A stretch of 64,000 nucleotides of DNA from contig JBCBSP010000009.1 of the NCBI GenBank assembly GCA_039819095.1, forward strand, positions 35,312-99,311, given 5' to 3'. The notes below the pieces were generated by a model, which saw nothing but the letters and a program-made list of their open reading frames with translations, was not told where the DNA came from and ran no database searches. This DNA comes from JBCBSP01 sp039819095 (GTDB lineage: Bacteria > Pseudomonadota > Alphaproteobacteria > Caulobacterales > Maricaulaceae). Of this stretch, positions 40,574-53,368 are shown piece after piece. A program made the position numbers and the translations under genes. The number at the start of each line of letters is the position of its first letter. Position 1 is the first letter of the stretch.

Positions 40574-42085
40574 TCACGCGCCGGGCGCGGCGATCGCCGC
40601 TTGATAGTGATTGATGAGCGCATCGACCGAAGCCTGCGTCACATCGGTGATCGGCGTGGTGAAGAAGCCCAGATAGATGGCCAGGAAAGCCAGCACACCC
40701 AGATTGATCCACTCGCGCGTATTGATGTCGGTGGCGGTTTCAAGCTGCGGATTGGTCAGCTCGCCAAACACCACCTTCTTGTACAGGGTCAGCATGTAGA
40801 CCGCCGAGAAGATCACCCCGAGCGCCGCGCCGAAGGCCACGCGCGGATCCACCTCGAACACGCCCATCATGGTCATGATCTCACCGACGAAGCCGGAGGT
40901 TCCCGGAAGCCCGACATTGGCCATGGTGAACAAGGCGAAGAAGGCGGCATAGACCGGCATCTTGTGCACCAGCCCGCCATAGAAGGCGATCTCGCGCGTG
41001 TGGAAGCGGTCATAGATCACGCCCACACACAGGAAGAGCGCTCCGGAGATCACCCCGTGCGAAAGCATCTGGAAGATCGCACCCTGCACGCCGAGCCCGT
41101 TCATCGCGAACAGGCCCATCGTCACGAACCCCATATGCGCCACCGAGGAGTAGGCGATGAGCTTCTTGATGTCGGTCTGACGGAAGGCGACCAGCGAGGT
41201 GTAGACGATGGCGATCACCGAAAGGACGAACACCATCGGTGCGAAGAAGGCGCTCGCATCCGGGAACATGGGCAGCGAGAAGCGCAGGAAGCCATAGCCG
41301 CCCAGCTTCAACAGCACGCCGGCCAGGATGACCGACCCGGCCGTCGGCGCCTCCACGTGCGCATCCGGCAGCCAGGTATGGACCGGCCACATCGGCATCT
41401 TCACCGCGAAGGAAGCGAAGAAGGCCAGCCATAGCCATGTCTGAACCTCGCGCGCGAAGTCGTGGGTCAGAAGCACGGTGATGTCGGTCGTTCCGGCGGC
41501 GAGATACATGTAGATCATCGCCACCAGCATCAGGATCGAGCCCAGGAAGGTGTAGAGGAAGAACTTGAAGGCTGCATAAATGCGGTTCGCCCCGCCCCAG
41601 ACGCCGATGATCAGGAACATCGGAATGAGCGAGCCTTCAAAGAAGATGTAGAACAGCACCAGATCGAGCGCGCAGAACACGCCGATGATCAGCGTTTCCA
41701 AAAGCAGGAAAGCGACCATGTAGTCGGAGACGCGCTTCTTGATCGATGAGCTGGCCAGGATGCAGATCGGCATCAGGAAGGCGGTCAGGAGCACGAAAAG
41801 CACGCTGAGCCCGTCCACGCCAAGCTTGTAGCTGATGCCCAGCTCCGGCAGCCAGGGGATCGTCTCCACGAACTGGAAGCCCGGATTGGCCGGATCGAAC
41901 TCGATCACCAGGAGCACCGACAAGGCCAGCACGAACAGGGTGGTGAACATCGCCACCCCGCGCGCATTGCGGTCCAGCGCAGCGGTGTCCTCGCCGCGCA
42001 TCAGCACGCGCAACAGGATAATCGCCAACGCGCCGACAGCCGGCAGGAAGGTGATGGCGGACAGGATGGGAAGCTGACCCAGCAT
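40574..42085 (-). CDS. nuoM: NADH-quinone oxidoreductase subunit M
   Basis: NuoM is the middle antiporter-like subunit. The 503-residue protein has about 14 membrane helices and the landmarks [18 protein letters not shown] (key glutamate), [38 protein letters not shown] and [13 protein letters not shown]. It lies 38 bases upstream of nuoN and 18 bases after nuoL. Confidence 0.98.
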   Translation of the reverse strand: MLGQLPILSAITFLPAVGALAIILLRVLMRGEDTAALDRNARGVAMFTTLFVLALSVLLVIEFDPANPGFQFVETIPWLPELGISYKLGVDGLSVLFVLLTAFLMPICILASSSIKKRVSDYMVAFLLLETLIIGVFCALDLVLFYIFFEGSLIPMFLIIGVWGGANRIYAAFKFFLYTFLGSILMLVAMIYMYLAAGTTDITVLLTHDFAREVQTWLWLAFFASFAVKMPMWPVHTWLPDAHVEAPTAGSVILAGVLLKLGGYGFLRFSLPMFPDASAFFAPMVFVLSVIAIVYTSLVAFRQTDIKKLIAYSSVAHMGFVTMGLFAMNGLGVQGAIFQMLSHGVISGALFLCVGVIYDRFHTREIAFYGGLVHKMPVYAAFFALFTMANVGLPGTSGFVGEIMTMMGVFEVDPRVAFGAALGVIFSAVYMLTLYKKVVFGELTNPQLETATDINTREWINLGVLAFLAIYLGFFTTPITDVTQASVDALINHYQAAIAAPGA

Positions 42086-42103
42086 CGACGTGATCCCCCG
42101 GGC

Positions 42104-44203
42104 CTATCGCACGCCGGCGCCGGCGACCAGCCAGAGGGCCAGGCCGAGCACGCCGATCAGCATGACGAAGGCGTAGTGATAAAGATATCCGGACTGCATC
42201 CGGGCGATCCGCCGGGCGCCGGCCAGCGCCGTGGCGGCGAAGCCGTTCGGGCCCAGACCGTCAATGAGGCGCTTATCGCCCAGCTTCCAGAACAGATCGC
42301 CCAGCCCGCGCGCGCCGCGAACGAAGATGAAGTCGTAGATCTCGTCGAAATACCACTTGTTCGAAAGGAAGGCGTGGATCGGCCCGCCGCGCGCGGCGAT
42401 GCGCGCCGGCAGCCCTTCATTCAGCACGTAGAACCACCATGACAGAAGGAAGCCGAGCAAGGTCACGCCCACCGGGGTGAACAACACCCAGACCGGCGGC
42501 TTGTGCCCGCCATGCTCTTCGTCATGCGCCTCATCGGCGCCCGCCTCGAGGGCCGGACCGGTTGCGTGGGAGGCGGCTTCATCACCATCCTGCGCGGTCT
42601 CGCCGGCGTAGTAGGTGTTGGTTTCAGCGTCGTACGCGCCATAGCCCTGACCGTAATTGCCGTCCGAATACGGGCCCGGCGGCAGGGATTCGCCCCAGAA
42701 GGTCTGCGCGTCCTTGGCCACGAAGTCCGACCGGAAGGCCTGGCCGGCGGCGACCGCGCCGACTGCAAGAATAAGCAGCGGAACCAGCATGACCCAGCCG
42801 CTCTCATGGGCCTTGTCGAGCACCTCTTTGGGGCCGCGATGCTTGCCGTGGAAGGTCATGAAGATGAGCCGCCAGGAGTAGAAGCTCGTCAGGCCGGCGG
42901 CGATGACGCCGATCCAGAAGGCCAGCATGCCGAAGGTCACGCCATCCTGACCCATCATGAAGGCTTCCTCGATGATCATGTCCTTGGAGAAGAAGCCGGC
43001 AAAGCCGATGCCCAGGATCGGAATGCCCACACCGGTCAGCGCCAGCGTGCCGATGATCATCATGATCCAGGTGACCGGCAGCATTTTGTAGATGCCGCCC
43101 ATATTGCGCATGTCCTGCTCGTCATGCAGGCCGTGGATCACCGAACCGGCGCCGAGGAAGAGCAGCGCCTTGAAGAAGGCGTGCGTGAACAGGTGGAACA
43201 TGGCCGCAGAATAGAGCCCGAGCCCGGCGGCGAAGAACATGTAGCCGAGCTGGGAACAGGTGGAGTAGGCAACCACCCGCTTGATGTCGTTCTGCGCCAG
43301 GCCGACCGTTGCGGCGAACAGAGCCGTCGTCGCGCCGATAAAGGTGATCACCGCCGACGCGTTCGGCGCCAGCTCGTAGATCGGATAGGCGCGGCAGACC
43401 AGGAAGACGCCGGCGGTCACCATGGTCGCGGCGTGGATCAGCGCGGAAACCGGTGTCGGGCCTTCCATCGCGTCCGGCAGCCAGACATGCAGGAAGAACT
43501 GCGCTGATTTGCCCATCGCGCCGATGAACAGAAGCAAGGCGATCAGCTCCAGCGCCTGGAACTGCATGCCGAACACGGTCAGCAGCGTGTCGGCATGGGC
43601 CCCGACCTGGGCGAAGACCTCGTCGAACTTCACCGTTCCGAACACCGCGAAGATCGCCATCACGCCAAGCGCCAGGCCGAAATCGCCGACCCGGTTGGTC
43701 ACGAACGCCTTGATGGCGGCATCGTTGGCGGATTTTTTCTTGTACCAGAAGCCGATCAGCAGATAGGAGGCCAACCCCACGCCTTCCCAGCCGAAGAAGA
43801 GCTGGATGAAGTTGTCAGCCGTCACCAGCGACAGCATCGCGAAGGTGAAGAGCGACAGGTAGGAGAAGAAGCGCGCGCGGTGCGGATCATGGGACATGTA
43901 GCCCCATGAATAGACATGCACGAGCGCGGACACGCTGGTCACCACGACCAGCATCACCGCCGAGAGCGTGTCCAGCTTGATCGCCCAGGACACCTCGAAA
44001 CTGCCCACCGCCATCCATCGCGCAATGGTCAGGGTTTCGGCATTGGCGCCGGAATACTGGAAGAGCAGGACCGCGGAGAACAGCGCGGCGATGATCACCG
44101 TGCCGGTGGTGATGATCTGCGCGGCGCGATCACCGATCTGACGCTGGAAAAGCCCGGCGATGATCGCGGCGATCAGCGGGCCGAAGACGACGAAATAGGC
44201 CAT
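42104..44203 (-). CDS. nuoL: NADH-quinone oxidoreductase subunit L
   Basis: NuoL is the distal proton-pumping subunit with the long lateral helix. The 699-residue protein has LFFGWEGVGLASYLLIGFW, SAQFFLHVWLPDAMEGPTPVSALIH, IKRVVAYSTCSQLGYMF and a hydrophilic loop (about residues 500-575). That loop is rich in Gly, Tyr, Asp and His, lies before the lateral helix and is larger than in E. coli (613 residues). The end is the final membrane anchor helix. Confidence 0.98.
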   Translation of the reverse strand: MAYFVVFGPLIAAIIAGLFQRQIGDRAAQIITTGTVIIAALFSAVLLFQYSGANAETLTIARWMAVGSFEVSWAIKLDTLSAVMLVVVTSVSALVHVYSWGYMSHDPHRARFFSYLSLFTFAMLSLVTADNFIQLFFGWEGVGLASYLLIGFWYKKKSANDAAIKAFVTNRVGDFGLALGVMAIFAVFGTVKFDEVFAQVGAHADTLLTVFGMQFQALELIALLLFIGAMGKSAQFFLHVWLPDAMEGPTPVSALIHAATMVTAGVFLVCRAYPIYELAPNASAVITFIGATTALFAATVGLAQNDIKRVVAYSTCSQLGYMFFAAGLGLYSAAMFHLFTHAFFKALLFLGAGSVIHGLHDEQDMRNMGGIYKMLPVTWIMMIIGTLALTGVGIPILGIGFAGFFSKDMIIEEAFMMGQDGVTFGMLAFWIGVIAAGLTSFYSWRLIFMTFHGKHRGPKEVLDKAHESGWVMLVPLLILAVGAVAAGQAFRSDFVAKDAQTFWGESLPPGPYSDGNYGQGYGAYDAETNTYYAGETAQDGDEAASHATGPALEAGADEAHDEEHGGHKPPVWVLFTPVGVTLLGFLLSWWFYVLNEGLPARIAARGGPIHAFLSNKWYFDEIYDFIFVRGARGLGDLFWKLGDKRLIDGLGPNGFAATALAGARRIARMQSGYLYHYAFVMLIGVLGLALWLVAGAGVR

Positions 44204-44213
44204 GGCTCGAACG

Positions 44214-44525
44214 TCAGCCCTTCATCATGTTGACGCCTTCGACCGCGATATCACCGCGGTTTCTGAAGAAGACGACAAGAATGGCGAGACCCACGGCTGC
44301 TTCCGCAGCCGCGACGGTGAGGATGAACATGGCGAAGACCTGTCCGGTCAGATCGCCGAGATAGGCGGAGAACGCCACCAGATTGATGTTCACCGAGAGC
44401 AGAAGAAGCTCGATGCACATCAACAGGATGATCACATTCTTCCGGTTCACGAAGATGCCGAACACACCCAGCGTGAACAGGATGGCGGCGAAAACCAGAT
44501 AATGGCCCAGTCCGATCTCAAGCAT
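44214..44525 (-). CDS. nuoK: NADH-quinone oxidoreductase subunit K
   Basis: NuoK is a small membrane subunit of the proton path. It has 103 residues and three helices, with the conserved membrane glutamates in [15 protein letters not shown] and [13 protein letters not shown]. Its start shares one base with the nuoJ stop (TGATG), so the two are coupled. Confidence 0.98.
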   Translation of the reverse strand: MLEIGLGHYLVFAAILFTLGVFGIFVNRKNVIILLMCIELLLLSVNINLVAFSAYLGDLTGQVFAMFILTVAAAEAAVGLAILVVFFRNRGDIAVEGVNMMKG

Positions 44526-45133
44526 CAGCCAATCCCCTCGCCGGATTTCACGTCGACGACTTCAACGCCGTCTTCGCGGCGGCGACCGACCTGGGCGGCG
44601 ATGTTCTGACGGCGCACCCCGTCGCGATGACGCAGGGTCAGTACGATCGCCCCGATCATCGCCACCAGCAGCACGAGACCGGAAAGCTGGAAGAACAAAA
44701 CGTAGCGGTCATAAAGCAACGCCCCGAGCGCCTCGACATTGCTGACGCCTTCCGGCGTGGGCGATTGCAGCTGGCCCGGCGCAATTTCCGACGCGCTCCA
44801 GGCGAACAGGGTGAGCCCCAGCATGCCCGCCAGCGCCAGCGCGACCATCGCGCCAAGCGGCAGATTGCGCACGAAGCCCTCTTTCAGCTCGGCGAAGTCC
44901 ACATCAAGCATCATCACCACGAAGAGGAAGAGCACGGCGACCGCGCCGACATAGACAATCACCAGCAGCATGGCGAGGAACTCCGCCCCCAGCAGGACAA
45001 ACAGACCCGCTGCGGCGAAGAAAGCCAGAATCAGGAACAGGACGGCGCGCACGGGATTGCGCGCGGCCACGACCATGAAGGCCGATATCACCGCTGTCGC
45101 GGCAAGGACGTAGAAGGCCGCCGCCTGCAACAT
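44525..45133 (-). CDS. nuoJ: NADH-quinone oxidoreductase subunit J
   Basis: NuoJ carries the pi-bulge helix linking quinone reduction to pumping. From the ATG at 45133 (GGGGGAAG upstream) it is 202 residues with five helices, including [19 protein letters not shown]. The C-terminus is hydrophilic. The 188 bases between here and nuoI hold no gene I can support; a short frame there is open but has no family signal. Confidence 0.96.
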   Translation of the reverse strand: MLQAAAFYVLAATAVISAFMVVAARNPVRAVLFLILAFFAAAGLFVLLGAEFLAMLLVIVYVGAVAVLFLFVVMMLDVDFAELKEGFVRNLPLGAMVALALAGMLGLTLFAWSASEIAPGQLQSPTPEGVSNVEALGALLYDRYVLFFQLSGLVLLVAMIGAIVLTLRHRDGVRRQNIAAQVGRRREDGVEVVDVKSGEGIG

Positions 45134-45321
45134 GACTTCCCCCAGCTCGGGCGAGCGCTGACAGGCAGGGCCTGGCGGCGCTCTTTCAAAGACGGACCGG
45201 TCATAAACAGGCCGGCCCATATGGGCGTTTCGGTTCGGCGCTGACGGGCGTCAGGCCGGCTTGGTCGGGACCGCCAGCGAAAAACCCGCCGACGATTAAG
45301 GATTCGCGCGCCGTTCTAGCG

Positions 45322-45810
45322 CTAGCGGTAGCGCGCGTCGAGTTCGAGGTTCCGCGCGATCTCGCGCTCCCAGCGATCCCCGTTCTCCAGCAGTTTTTCC
45401 TTATCGTAATAGAGCTCTTCACGCGTCTCGGTCGCGTACTCGAAATTCGGCCCCTCCACGATGGCGTCCACCGGGCAGGCTTCCTGGCAATAGCCGCAAT
45501 AGATGCACTTCACCATGTCGATATCGTAGCGCGTGGTGCGGCGCGAACCGTCCTCGCGAGGCTCAGCCTCGATGGTGATGGCCTGGGCCGGGCAGACCGC
45601 CTCGCAGAGCTTGCAGGCGATGCAGCGCTCTTCGCCGTTCGCATAGCGGCGCAGCGCATGCTGGCCGCGAAAGCGCGGGCTGATCGGGCCCTTCTCGAAC
45701 GGGTAGTTCACGGTCGGCTTCGGGCGGAAGAAATACTTCATGCCCAGGCCGAACGCGCCCCAGAAATCCATCAGGGCGGCGCCGCGCAGAGTTTGTGCGA
45801 TCCGGCTCAT
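45322..45810 (-). CDS. nuoI: NADH-quinone oxidoreductase subunit I
   Basis: NuoI holds clusters N6a and N6b on the path to N2. The 162-residue protein has two [4Fe-4S] motifs, [16 protein letters not shown] and [16 protein letters not shown], with all eight cysteines, and the typical [22 protein letters not shown] end region. It follows nuoH by 25 bases. Confidence 0.98.
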   Translation of the reverse strand: MSRIAQTLRGAALMDFWGAFGLGMKYFFRPKPTVNYPFEKGPISPRFRGQHALRRYANGEERCIACKLCEAVCPAQAITIEAEPREDGSRRTTRYDIDMVKCIYCGYCQEACPVDAIVEGPNFEYATETREELYYDKEKLLENGDRWEREIARNLELDARYR

Positions 45811-45835
45811 GAGTGGACGCTCCTATCGATCATTA

Positions 45836-46897
45836 TCAGCCGGCTGCGCCAGCATTGGTGTACACCACGACGCCGCCCATCACCGCTACGGCGGCGAGCG
45901 AGGTCGGCAGGAAAATCTTCCAGCCCAGCCGCATCAGCTGGTCATAGCGATAGCGCGGCACCAGAGCCTTCACCATTGCGAACAGGAAGAAGAAGAACAG
46001 GACCTTCAGGGCGAACCAGAAGACCGGCGGCACCCAGGTAAAGGGCGCGATATCCACCGGCGCATGCCAGCCGCCCAAAAACAGCACCGTCATAAGCGAG
46101 CACATCAGCACGATGTTCAGATACTCGCCGATCATGAAGAGCAGGTAGGGCGTGGAGGAATACTCCACCTGATAACCGGCCACGAGTTCGGCCTCGGCTT
46201 CGGGCAGGTCGAAGGGCGGGCGGTTCGTTTCCGCCAGGGCGGACACGAAGAAGATGACGAACATCGGGATGGTGATCAGGAAGGCCGGCCAGGGCAGCAT
46301 GTCCAGCGACAAGACGTGCCAGTTCCAGAACCCGCCCCCCTGCGAGGCCACGATCTCGCTTAAGTTCATCGTTCCGGCCATCACCAGAATGGTGACGATC
46401 ACAAAGCCGATGGAGACCTCGTAAGACACCATCTGCGCGGCGGACCTGAGCGAGCCCAGGAAGGGATATTTCGAGTTCGACGCCCACCCGCCGATGATGA
46501 TGCCGTACACGCCCAGCGATGAGATCGCGAAGATGTACAAAATGCCGACATTGATGTCGGAGATCACCCAGCCCGGCGCCACCGGCATCACCGCCCAGGC
46601 GATGAAGGCGAGCACGAAGGTCAGAACCGGGGCCAGCAGGAAGAGCGGCCGGTCCGCGCCCGCCGGCACAACGATTTCCTTCAGCACGAATTTTAAGAAG
46701 TCCGCGAAGGATTGCAGCAGGCCGAACGCGCCGACCACGTTGGGTCCCTTGCGCATGCCGACCGCCGCCCAGACCTTGCGGTCCATGAGGAGCAGGAAGG
46801 CCAGAGACAACAGCAACACGACCATGAAGCCGAGGATCTGACCGATCGCGGCGACCGTGCCCCAGAGCGGGCCCCATTGGGTGACAAAATCGTACAT
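45836..46897 (-). CDS. nuoH: NADH-quinone oxidoreductase subunit H
   Basis: NuoH forms much of the quinone chamber at the membrane-arm interface. The 353-residue protein has eight or more helices with [18 protein letters not shown], the E/R-rich loop [23 protein letters not shown] and [16 protein letters not shown]. Its length is normal. It starts 4 bases after the nuoG stop. Confidence 0.98.
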   Translation of the reverse strand: MYDFVTQWGPLWGTVAAIGQILGFMVVLLLSLAFLLLMDRKVWAAVGMRKGPNVVGAFGLLQSFADFLKFVLKEIVVPAGADRPLFLLAPVLTFVLAFIAWAVMPVAPGWVISDINVGILYIFAISSLGVYGIIIGGWASNSKYPFLGSLRSAAQMVSYEVSIGFVIVTILVMAGTMNLSEIVASQGGGFWNWHVLSLDMLPWPAFLITIPMFVIFFVSALAETNRPPFDLPEAEAELVAGYQVEYSSTPYLLFMIGEYLNIVLMCSLMTVLFLGGWHAPVDIAPFTWVPPVFWFALKVLFFFFLFAMVKALVPRYRYDQLMRLGWKIFLPTSLAAVAVMGGVVVYTNAGAAG

Positions 46898-46901
46898 GGC
46901 T

Positions 46902-49013
46902 CTACTCAGCCGCCTGCAATTCTGATCGGGCGGCGCTCGCGGCGACGGAGCATTCCGCCATCGTTTTCGAGGCCCGTGCGATCGGGTTGGTGAAGTAGAA
47001 ATCGCTCACCGGGCTTGCAAACGGCGCGTCGGAGACCTCGCCCGCTTCGCCGATGGATACAACATCAAACATGCTCGCCCCGGCTTCGCCTGGCGCATGA
47101 TCAATCTCGCCAAAGTTCTCAACCGCATCGATCAGCGCCGCGCGCAGCGCGTTGAGATCATCGTAAGGCAGCGTCTTGTTCAGCCGCGCCGACAGGGCCC
47201 GGAAGATCGCCCAGTCTTCTTTCGCTTCGCCTTTGGGGAAGACGGCGCGCTCGCCGATCTGCGCCCGGCCTTCAGTGTTCACGTAGAGACCGGATTTCTC
47301 AGTATAGGCCGCGCCGGGAAGGATGAGGTCGGCGCGCGCCGCGCCGGCATCGCCGTGGCTGCCCACATAGATGACGAAGGCCTCGCCGAGCGACGCCATG
47401 TCGACCTCGTCAGCGCCCAAAAGCACGACCGTCTCCACTTCACCGGACGCAGCGCCGTTAAGAATGGCGTCCGTATCGCGTCCGCCTTCGCCGGGCAGGA
47501 AGCCCATATCGAGCCCGGCCACGCGTGAAGCGGCATGGTGCAACACGTTGAACCCGTTCCAGTCTTCGCTGACCGCACCGACCTTGGCGGCAAGCTCGCC
47601 AGCTGCGCGCAGCACCTGAGCGCCGTCTTCGCGCGCAAGAGCCCCGGCGCCGACAATGATCATCGGCCGCTCGGCGTCCTTCAGCGTCTTGATGAAACCG
47701 GACCGCTTGCTGGCGAGCGCTTTCAGATCCGCCGGGCTCGTTCCGACATGGTCATAGGCATAGGTCAGGTCCGCCGCCTCGCCAATCAGGCCGATCTCAG
47801 CGTCAGAGTGTATCCAGCGCTGACGGATGCGCGCGTTCAGGACCGGCGCCTCAAGGCGCGGATTGCTTCCCACCAGAAGGATGGCGTCGGCCTTGTCGAT
47901 GCCGGCAATGGTGGAGTTGAACAGGTATTCCTCGCGCTCGCCGCCGCCGATCTTCGCGCCGTCCTGGCGGCAATCGATGGACGTCACGCCCAGCGCATCG
48001 AACAGGTCCTTGCCGGCTTTGAGACCCTCAGCATCGTTGAGATCGCCCGCGATCACGCCGATCTTCGAAGCATCGCCGGCGAGCCGTTCAGCCGCCACGG
48101 TGAGCGCTTCTTCCCACCCGGCCGGACGCAGACGCCCGTTTTCGCGCACATAAGGACGGTCCAGACGCTGGCGGCCAAGGCCGTCCCAGACAAAGCGGGT
48201 CTTGTCGGAAATCCACTCCTCGTTCACCGCCTCGTTCAGGCGCGGCATGATGCGCAGCACCCCGCCTGAACGGCTGTCCACGCGGATATTGGAGCCGAGC
48301 GCGTCCATCACATCGATGGTCTCGGTTTTGGTCAGCTCCCAGGGGCGCGCATTGAAGGCATACGGTTTGGAGGTCAGCGCGCCGACCGGGCACAGATCAA
48401 TGACATTTCCGGACAGCTCCGACGTCATGGATTGCTCCAGATACGTCGTGATCTCCATGTCCTCGCCGCGCCCGATCGCGCCGAGTTCCGGCACGCCGGC
48501 GATCTCGGTGGCGAAGCGCACACAGCGCGTGCACTGGATGCAGCGGGTCATGATCGTCTTGATCAGCGGGCCCATTTCCTTGTCTTCGACCGCGCGCTTG
48601 TTTTCTTCAAAACGCGAACCGGGCCGGCCATAGGCCAGCGACTGGTCCTGAAGATCGCATTCGCCGCCCTGGTCGCAGATCGGACAATCGAGCGGGTGGT
48701 TGATGAGCAGAAACTCCATCACACCCTCGCGCGCCTTCTTGACCAGCGGCGAAAGCGTGTTCATCGCCGGCGGCTCGCCATTCGGCCCGCCGCGCATGTC
48801 GCGCACCAGATAAGCGCAGGACGCCACCGGCTTCGGCGCGCCGACCAGCTCCACCAGGCACATGCGGCAATTGCCGGCGACCGACAGGCGCTCGTGATAG
48901 CAGAAGCGCGGAATCTCGCGGCCTGCCGCCTCAGCCGCCTGAAGCAGGTTGTACTCCGGCGGAACGGTGACTTCCTCGCCGTCGATGATGATGGTGCGAA
49001 GGTTATCGGTCAT
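46902..49013 (-). CDS. nuoG: NADH-quinone oxidoreductase subunit G
   Basis: NuoG carries several FeS clusters of the peripheral arm. The 703-residue protein has the [2Fe-2S] domain ([15 protein letters not shown] near residue 38), the His-Cys cluster motif [17 protein letters not shown] and a further C-x2-C-x2-C set (CIQCTRC). A molybdopterin-oxidoreductase-like domain follows that does not bind Mo in complex I. Its length is typical of alphaproteobacteria. The His-Cys motif is closely matched in the hydrogenase at 60085 onward. Confidence 0.97.
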   Translation of the reverse strand: MTDNLRTIIIDGEEVTVPPEYNLLQAAEAAGREIPRFCYHERLSVAGNCRMCLVELVGAPKPVASCAYLVRDMRGGPNGEPPAMNTLSPLVKKAREGVMEFLLINHPLDCPICDQGGECDLQDQSLAYGRPGSRFEENKRAVEDKEMGPLIKTIMTRCIQCTRCVRFATEIAGVPELGAIGRGEDMEITTYLEQSMTSELSGNVIDLCPVGALTSKPYAFNARPWELTKTETIDVMDALGSNIRVDSRSGGVLRIMPRLNEAVNEEWISDKTRFVWDGLGRQRLDRPYVRENGRLRPAGWEEALTVAAERLAGDASKIGVIAGDLNDAEGLKAGKDLFDALGVTSIDCRQDGAKIGGGEREEYLFNSTIAGIDKADAILLVGSNPRLEAPVLNARIRQRWIHSDAEIGLIGEAADLTYAYDHVGTSPADLKALASKRSGFIKTLKDAERPMIIVGAGALAREDGAQVLRAAGELAAKVGAVSEDWNGFNVLHHAASRVAGLDMGFLPGEGGRDTDAILNGAASGEVETVVLLGADEVDMASLGEAFVIYVGSHGDAGAARADLILPGAAYTEKSGLYVNTEGRAQIGERAVFPKGEAKEDWAIFRALSARLNKTLPYDDLNALRAALIDAVENFGEIDHAPGEAGASMFDVVSIGEAGEVSDAPFASPVSDFYFTNPIARASKTMAECSVAASAARSELQAAE

Positions 49014-49018
49014 GGGCC

Positions 49019-50322
<1,304 letters not shown>

Positions 50323-50326
<4 letters not shown>

Positions 50327-51354
50327 GAAGACGCCTCATCGGCCAGAGCTTTCGCCTTGGAAATCCAGTCGTCACGCTCAATGCGGCCCTTGAATTTCAG
50401 CCGGGCGTCGACCCAGGCGATCTGTTCAGGGCCCCAGGCGGCGATCTGCGCGTAGTGATACACGCCCATCTCGTTCAGAAGCGCTTCCAGCTTCGGACCG
50501 ACGCCGGAAATCTTCTTCAGATCATCCGGCTCGCCCTTCGGCCTGGAGAGCAGCTCCGGTTCTTTTTCCTCAGCCGCAGGAGCCGGCCCAGCCTTGGCCG
50601 GCTTCGGTTTTGCCGCAGGTTTCGGCTTGGCCTTGATGATCGGCTTTGCAGCAGGCTTGGCCTCAGCCGGCCTGGCGGGCGCATCACCACCCGCATTCGG
50701 CAGCGCCTTGATGGGCTCAGCGCGCGAACCGTCAAACAGGGCGGCGTCCTGCAGAACCGGCGTGGACGCCACGGTCGGCTCAGAGGAGAGACGACCGGAC
50801 GCCGGCCCTGTCTGGGCCGCCCCGCCTGCCGCCAGATCGTCCAGAAGCGCGTTCAGCGCGTCTGCGGTCAGGTCTTCGTAATAGAAGTCGCCGTCAGCGT
50901 TGGATATCTGAACCATGGGCGCATTCGAACAGGCGCCCAGACACTCCACCTCTTCCCAGCTGAACTTGCCGTCCGCAGAGACATTGTGGCGGCCCTTCTT
51001 GCCGATCCGGCTTTCGCACACCGATTTCAGGTCATCGGCGCCGCGCAGCCAGCACGGCGTGGTGCCGCACACCTGGATCATGTGCTCGCCGACCGGGGCG
51101 AGGTTGAACATGGTGTAGAAGGTGGCGACCTCGTAGACGCGGATATAGGGCATCTCGCACCGCGCCGCGATTTCGCGCATGGCCGGTTCGGAGACCCATC
51201 CTTCCTGCTTCTGGGCGAGCCAGAGCAGCGGGATCACCGCAGACGCCTTGCGGTCGCCGGGGTATTTGTCCATCCAGAACGCCACCTTGTCCTCACTCGC
51301 AGCGGAGAAGGCGAAGGCGTCAGGCTGTTCCGGGCTCAGGCGGCGCACGCTCAT
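50323..51354 (-). CDS. nuoE: NADH-quinone oxidoreductase subunit E with C-terminal extension
   Basis: NuoE binds cluster N1a. The first 200 residues are the thioredoxin-like [2Fe-2S] domain, with the cysteines in [15 protein letters not shown] and [11 protein letters not shown]. Residues about 200-270 form a Pro/Ala/Lys-rich linker ([22 protein letters not shown]). The last 65 residues contain [21 protein letters not shown], a helix-hairpin-helix-like domain. Total 343 residues against about 165 in E. coli; this extended form is common in alphaproteobacteria. The hairpin may aid assembly, but its role is not known to me. Confidence 0.96.
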
Positions 51355-51734
51355 TGGGGCGACCCTTCCTTGATGAAGTCCACGCGCGCGATGAGCCCAT
51401 CGCGCACGGTGTAGATGACGACAAGATCGACCGGCGCACCATTGTCCCGGCCTTCAAGCCAAACGCGCTCGTGATCAATGACGCGCTCGCCTATGACGGC
51501 GCGGTGCACGGCGATGGCCTCCAAGCCTTCGCTCTTGAAGCGCTCGACATAGCGCTCGCGGAAAGCGACACGGCCCTGCAAGCTCAGCACACCGGGGAAG
51601 TCGTACACTTCCACGTCCGCAGCAAAACACGCGGCGAAGGCGTCGAGATCGCGCGCATTGTATGCGGCGAGCTGAGCTTCAGCGGCGCGCTGAGGGCTCA
51701 TGGCCTGTTCGGCGATCTTCGCGGCGGCGAGCAT
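51351..51734 (-). CDS. NTF2/SnoaL-like protein inside the nuo operon
   Basis: This 127-residue protein has the NTF2/SnoaL cone-fold pattern. An N-terminal helix AAEAQLAAYNARDLDAFAACF is followed by ADVEVYDFPG, LQGRVAFRERYVERF, and strands ending VIYTVRDGLIARVDFI. No catalytic function can be assigned; the family includes isomerases, hydrolases and binding proteins. It overlaps the nuoE start by 4 bases and the nuoD stop by 1, so it is translated as part of the nuo mRNA. It is not a known complex I subunit. Confidence 0.85.
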   Translation of the reverse strand: MLAAAKIAEQAMSPQRAAEAQLAAYNARDLDAFAACFAADVEVYDFPGVLSLQGRVAFRERYVERFKSEGLEAIAVHRAVIGERVIDHERVWLEGRDNGAPVDLVVIYTVRDGLIARVDFIKEGSPQ

Positions 51735-52924
51735 TACCGGTCAATCTCCCCGAACACGATGTCCAGCGAGCCGAGAATGGCTGACACGTCGGCCAGCATG
51801 TGGCCCTTGTTCAGGTGATCCATCGCCTGAAGATGCGGATAGCCCGGCGCGCGGATCTTAAGCCGGTACGGCTTGTTGGTGCCGTCGCCAACGAGGTAGA
51901 CGCCGAACTCGCCCTTGGGCGCTTCGACAGCCGCATAGGCCTGGCCTTCGGGCACGTGAACGCCTTCGGTGTAGAGCTTGAAGTGGTGGATGAGCGCTTC
52001 CATGGAGCGCTTCATCTCAGCCCGGCGCGGCGGGGCGAACTTGGTGTCGGTGGGCAGCACCTCGCCCTGGTTTTCGTCCTTCGACAGCCACTCGCAGCAC
52101 TGGCGCATGATCTTCAGCGACTCGGCCATCTCCTCGACGCGGCAGAGATAGCGGTCGTAATTATCGCCGTTCTTGCCGATCGGGATGTTGAAATCGAGAT
52201 CGTCATAAATCTCATAGGGCTGGGACTTGCGCAGGTCCCACGCCATGCCGGAGCCACGCACCATCACCCCGGAAAAGCCCCATGCCAGCGCGTCTTCCTT
52301 CGACACCACGCCGATATCGACATTGCGCTGTTTGAAGATGCGATTGTCCGTCAGCAGCGTCTCGATGTCTTCGATGACCTGCGGGAAGCCTTCGGTCCAG
52401 GCGTAGATATCGTCGATCAGCTCTTGGGGCAGGTCCTGATGCACGCCGCCGGGGCGGAAATAGTGTGCGTGCAGGCGCGCGCCGGACGCGCGCTCGTAGA
52501 ACACCATCAGCTTTTCGCGCTCCTCAAAGCCCCAGAGCGGCGGCGTCATCGCGCCGACATCCATGGCCTGAGTGGTGATGTTCAGAAGATGGTTGAGGAT
52601 GCGGCCGATCTCGCAATACAGCACGCGCACATAGGAGCCGCGGATCGGCACCGGGATGCCGGCCAGCTTCTCGATCGCCAGACAGAAGGCGTGCTCCTGA
52701 TTCATCGGCGCGACATAGTCGAGCCGGTCGAAATAGCCCACGCCCTGCAGATAGGTCTTGTGTTCCAGCAGCTTCTCGGTGCCGCGATGCAGAAGGCCGA
52801 TATGGGGGTCGACCCGCTCGATCACCTCGCCGTCCAGCTCCAGAATCATGCGCAGCACGCCGTGCGCGGCCGGGTGAACGGGTCCGAAATTGATCGTGAA
52901 ATTGCGGATGTCTGTTTCGGCCAT
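51734..52924 (-). CDS. nuoD: NADH-quinone oxidoreductase subunit D
   Basis: NuoD forms the quinone site with NuoB, and descends from [NiFe]-hydrogenase large subunits. The 396-residue protein has [21 protein letters not shown] (quinone-site His), [34 protein letters not shown] and the C-terminal DIVFGEIDR. It is not fused to NuoC. It starts 3 bases after the stop of the GFA-family gene. Confidence 0.98.
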   Translation of the reverse strand: MAETDIRNFTINFGPVHPAAHGVLRMILELDGEVIERVDPHIGLLHRGTEKLLEHKTYLQGVGYFDRLDYVAPMNQEHAFCLAIEKLAGIPVPIRGSYVRVLYCEIGRILNHLLNITTQAMDVGAMTPPLWGFEEREKLMVFYERASGARLHAHYFRPGGVHQDLPQELIDDIYAWTEGFPQVIEDIETLLTDNRIFKQRNVDIGVVSKEDALAWGFSGVMVRGSGMAWDLRKSQPYEIYDDLDFNIPIGKNGDNYDRYLCRVEEMAESLKIMRQCCEWLSKDENQGEVLPTDTKFAPPRRAEMKRSMEALIHHFKLYTEGVHVPEGQAYAAVEAPKGEFGVYLVGDGTNKPYRLKIRAPGYPHLQAMDHLNKGHMLADVSAILGSLDIVFGEIDR

Positions 52925-52927
52925 AGT

Positions 52928-53368
52928 TCAGCTTTCCTGCCCGGATGCGAATTCGGCGAAGACTTCGGCGCCCGTCATCCGTTTTCTTTCGCCTGCGAAG
53001 GCGTAATAGCCTGGTTGCTCATCTACAAAGATCTCAACCGTCATGCGGGCGTCATCGGAAAGATCAAGCGAGCCGGCATAAGCAACGTAATCACCCTTCG
53101 CGATTAGCCGGTAGAAAAGCGATGATCCGCAGGTCTTGCAGAACAGACGTTCCGCCCACTCTGACGACTGGTAGACCCCGAGCGGCGGCTCGCCCTCAAA
53201 CTCGGGCGCGCCCTGGCAGAACACCGCCAGTCCCGGGCCCCCGCACCAGCGCCGGCACATATCGCAATGGCACGCATCGACATGCTGATTCTTCACAGTC
53301 ACGGAGAACCTCACGTCACCGCACAGACACTTACCTGTGGTTTGTAGCGGCTGGTCAGCGGCGCTCAT
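52928..53368 (-). CDS. GFA-family zinc protein inside the nuo operon
   Basis: This 146-residue protein has the CENP-V/GFA fold. It has GKCLCGDVRFSV (Cys pair), DACHCDMCRRWCGGP (Cys cluster) and FCKTCGSSLFYRL, giving the usual two zinc sites. Family members are named after glutathione-dependent formaldehyde-activating enzyme, but that activity is disputed and no substrate can be assigned. The ATG at 53368 shares a base with the nuoC TGA; a GTG one codon upstream is possible. It sits between nuoC and nuoD and is probably co-translated with them. Confidence 0.88.
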   Translation of the reverse strand: MSAADQPLQTTGKCLCGDVRFSVTVKNQHVDACHCDMCRRWCGGPGLAVFCQGAPEFEGEPPLGVYQSSEWAERLFCKTCGSSLFYRLIAKGDYVAYAGSLDLSDDARMTVEIFVDEQPGYYAFAGERKRMTGAEVFAEFASGQES

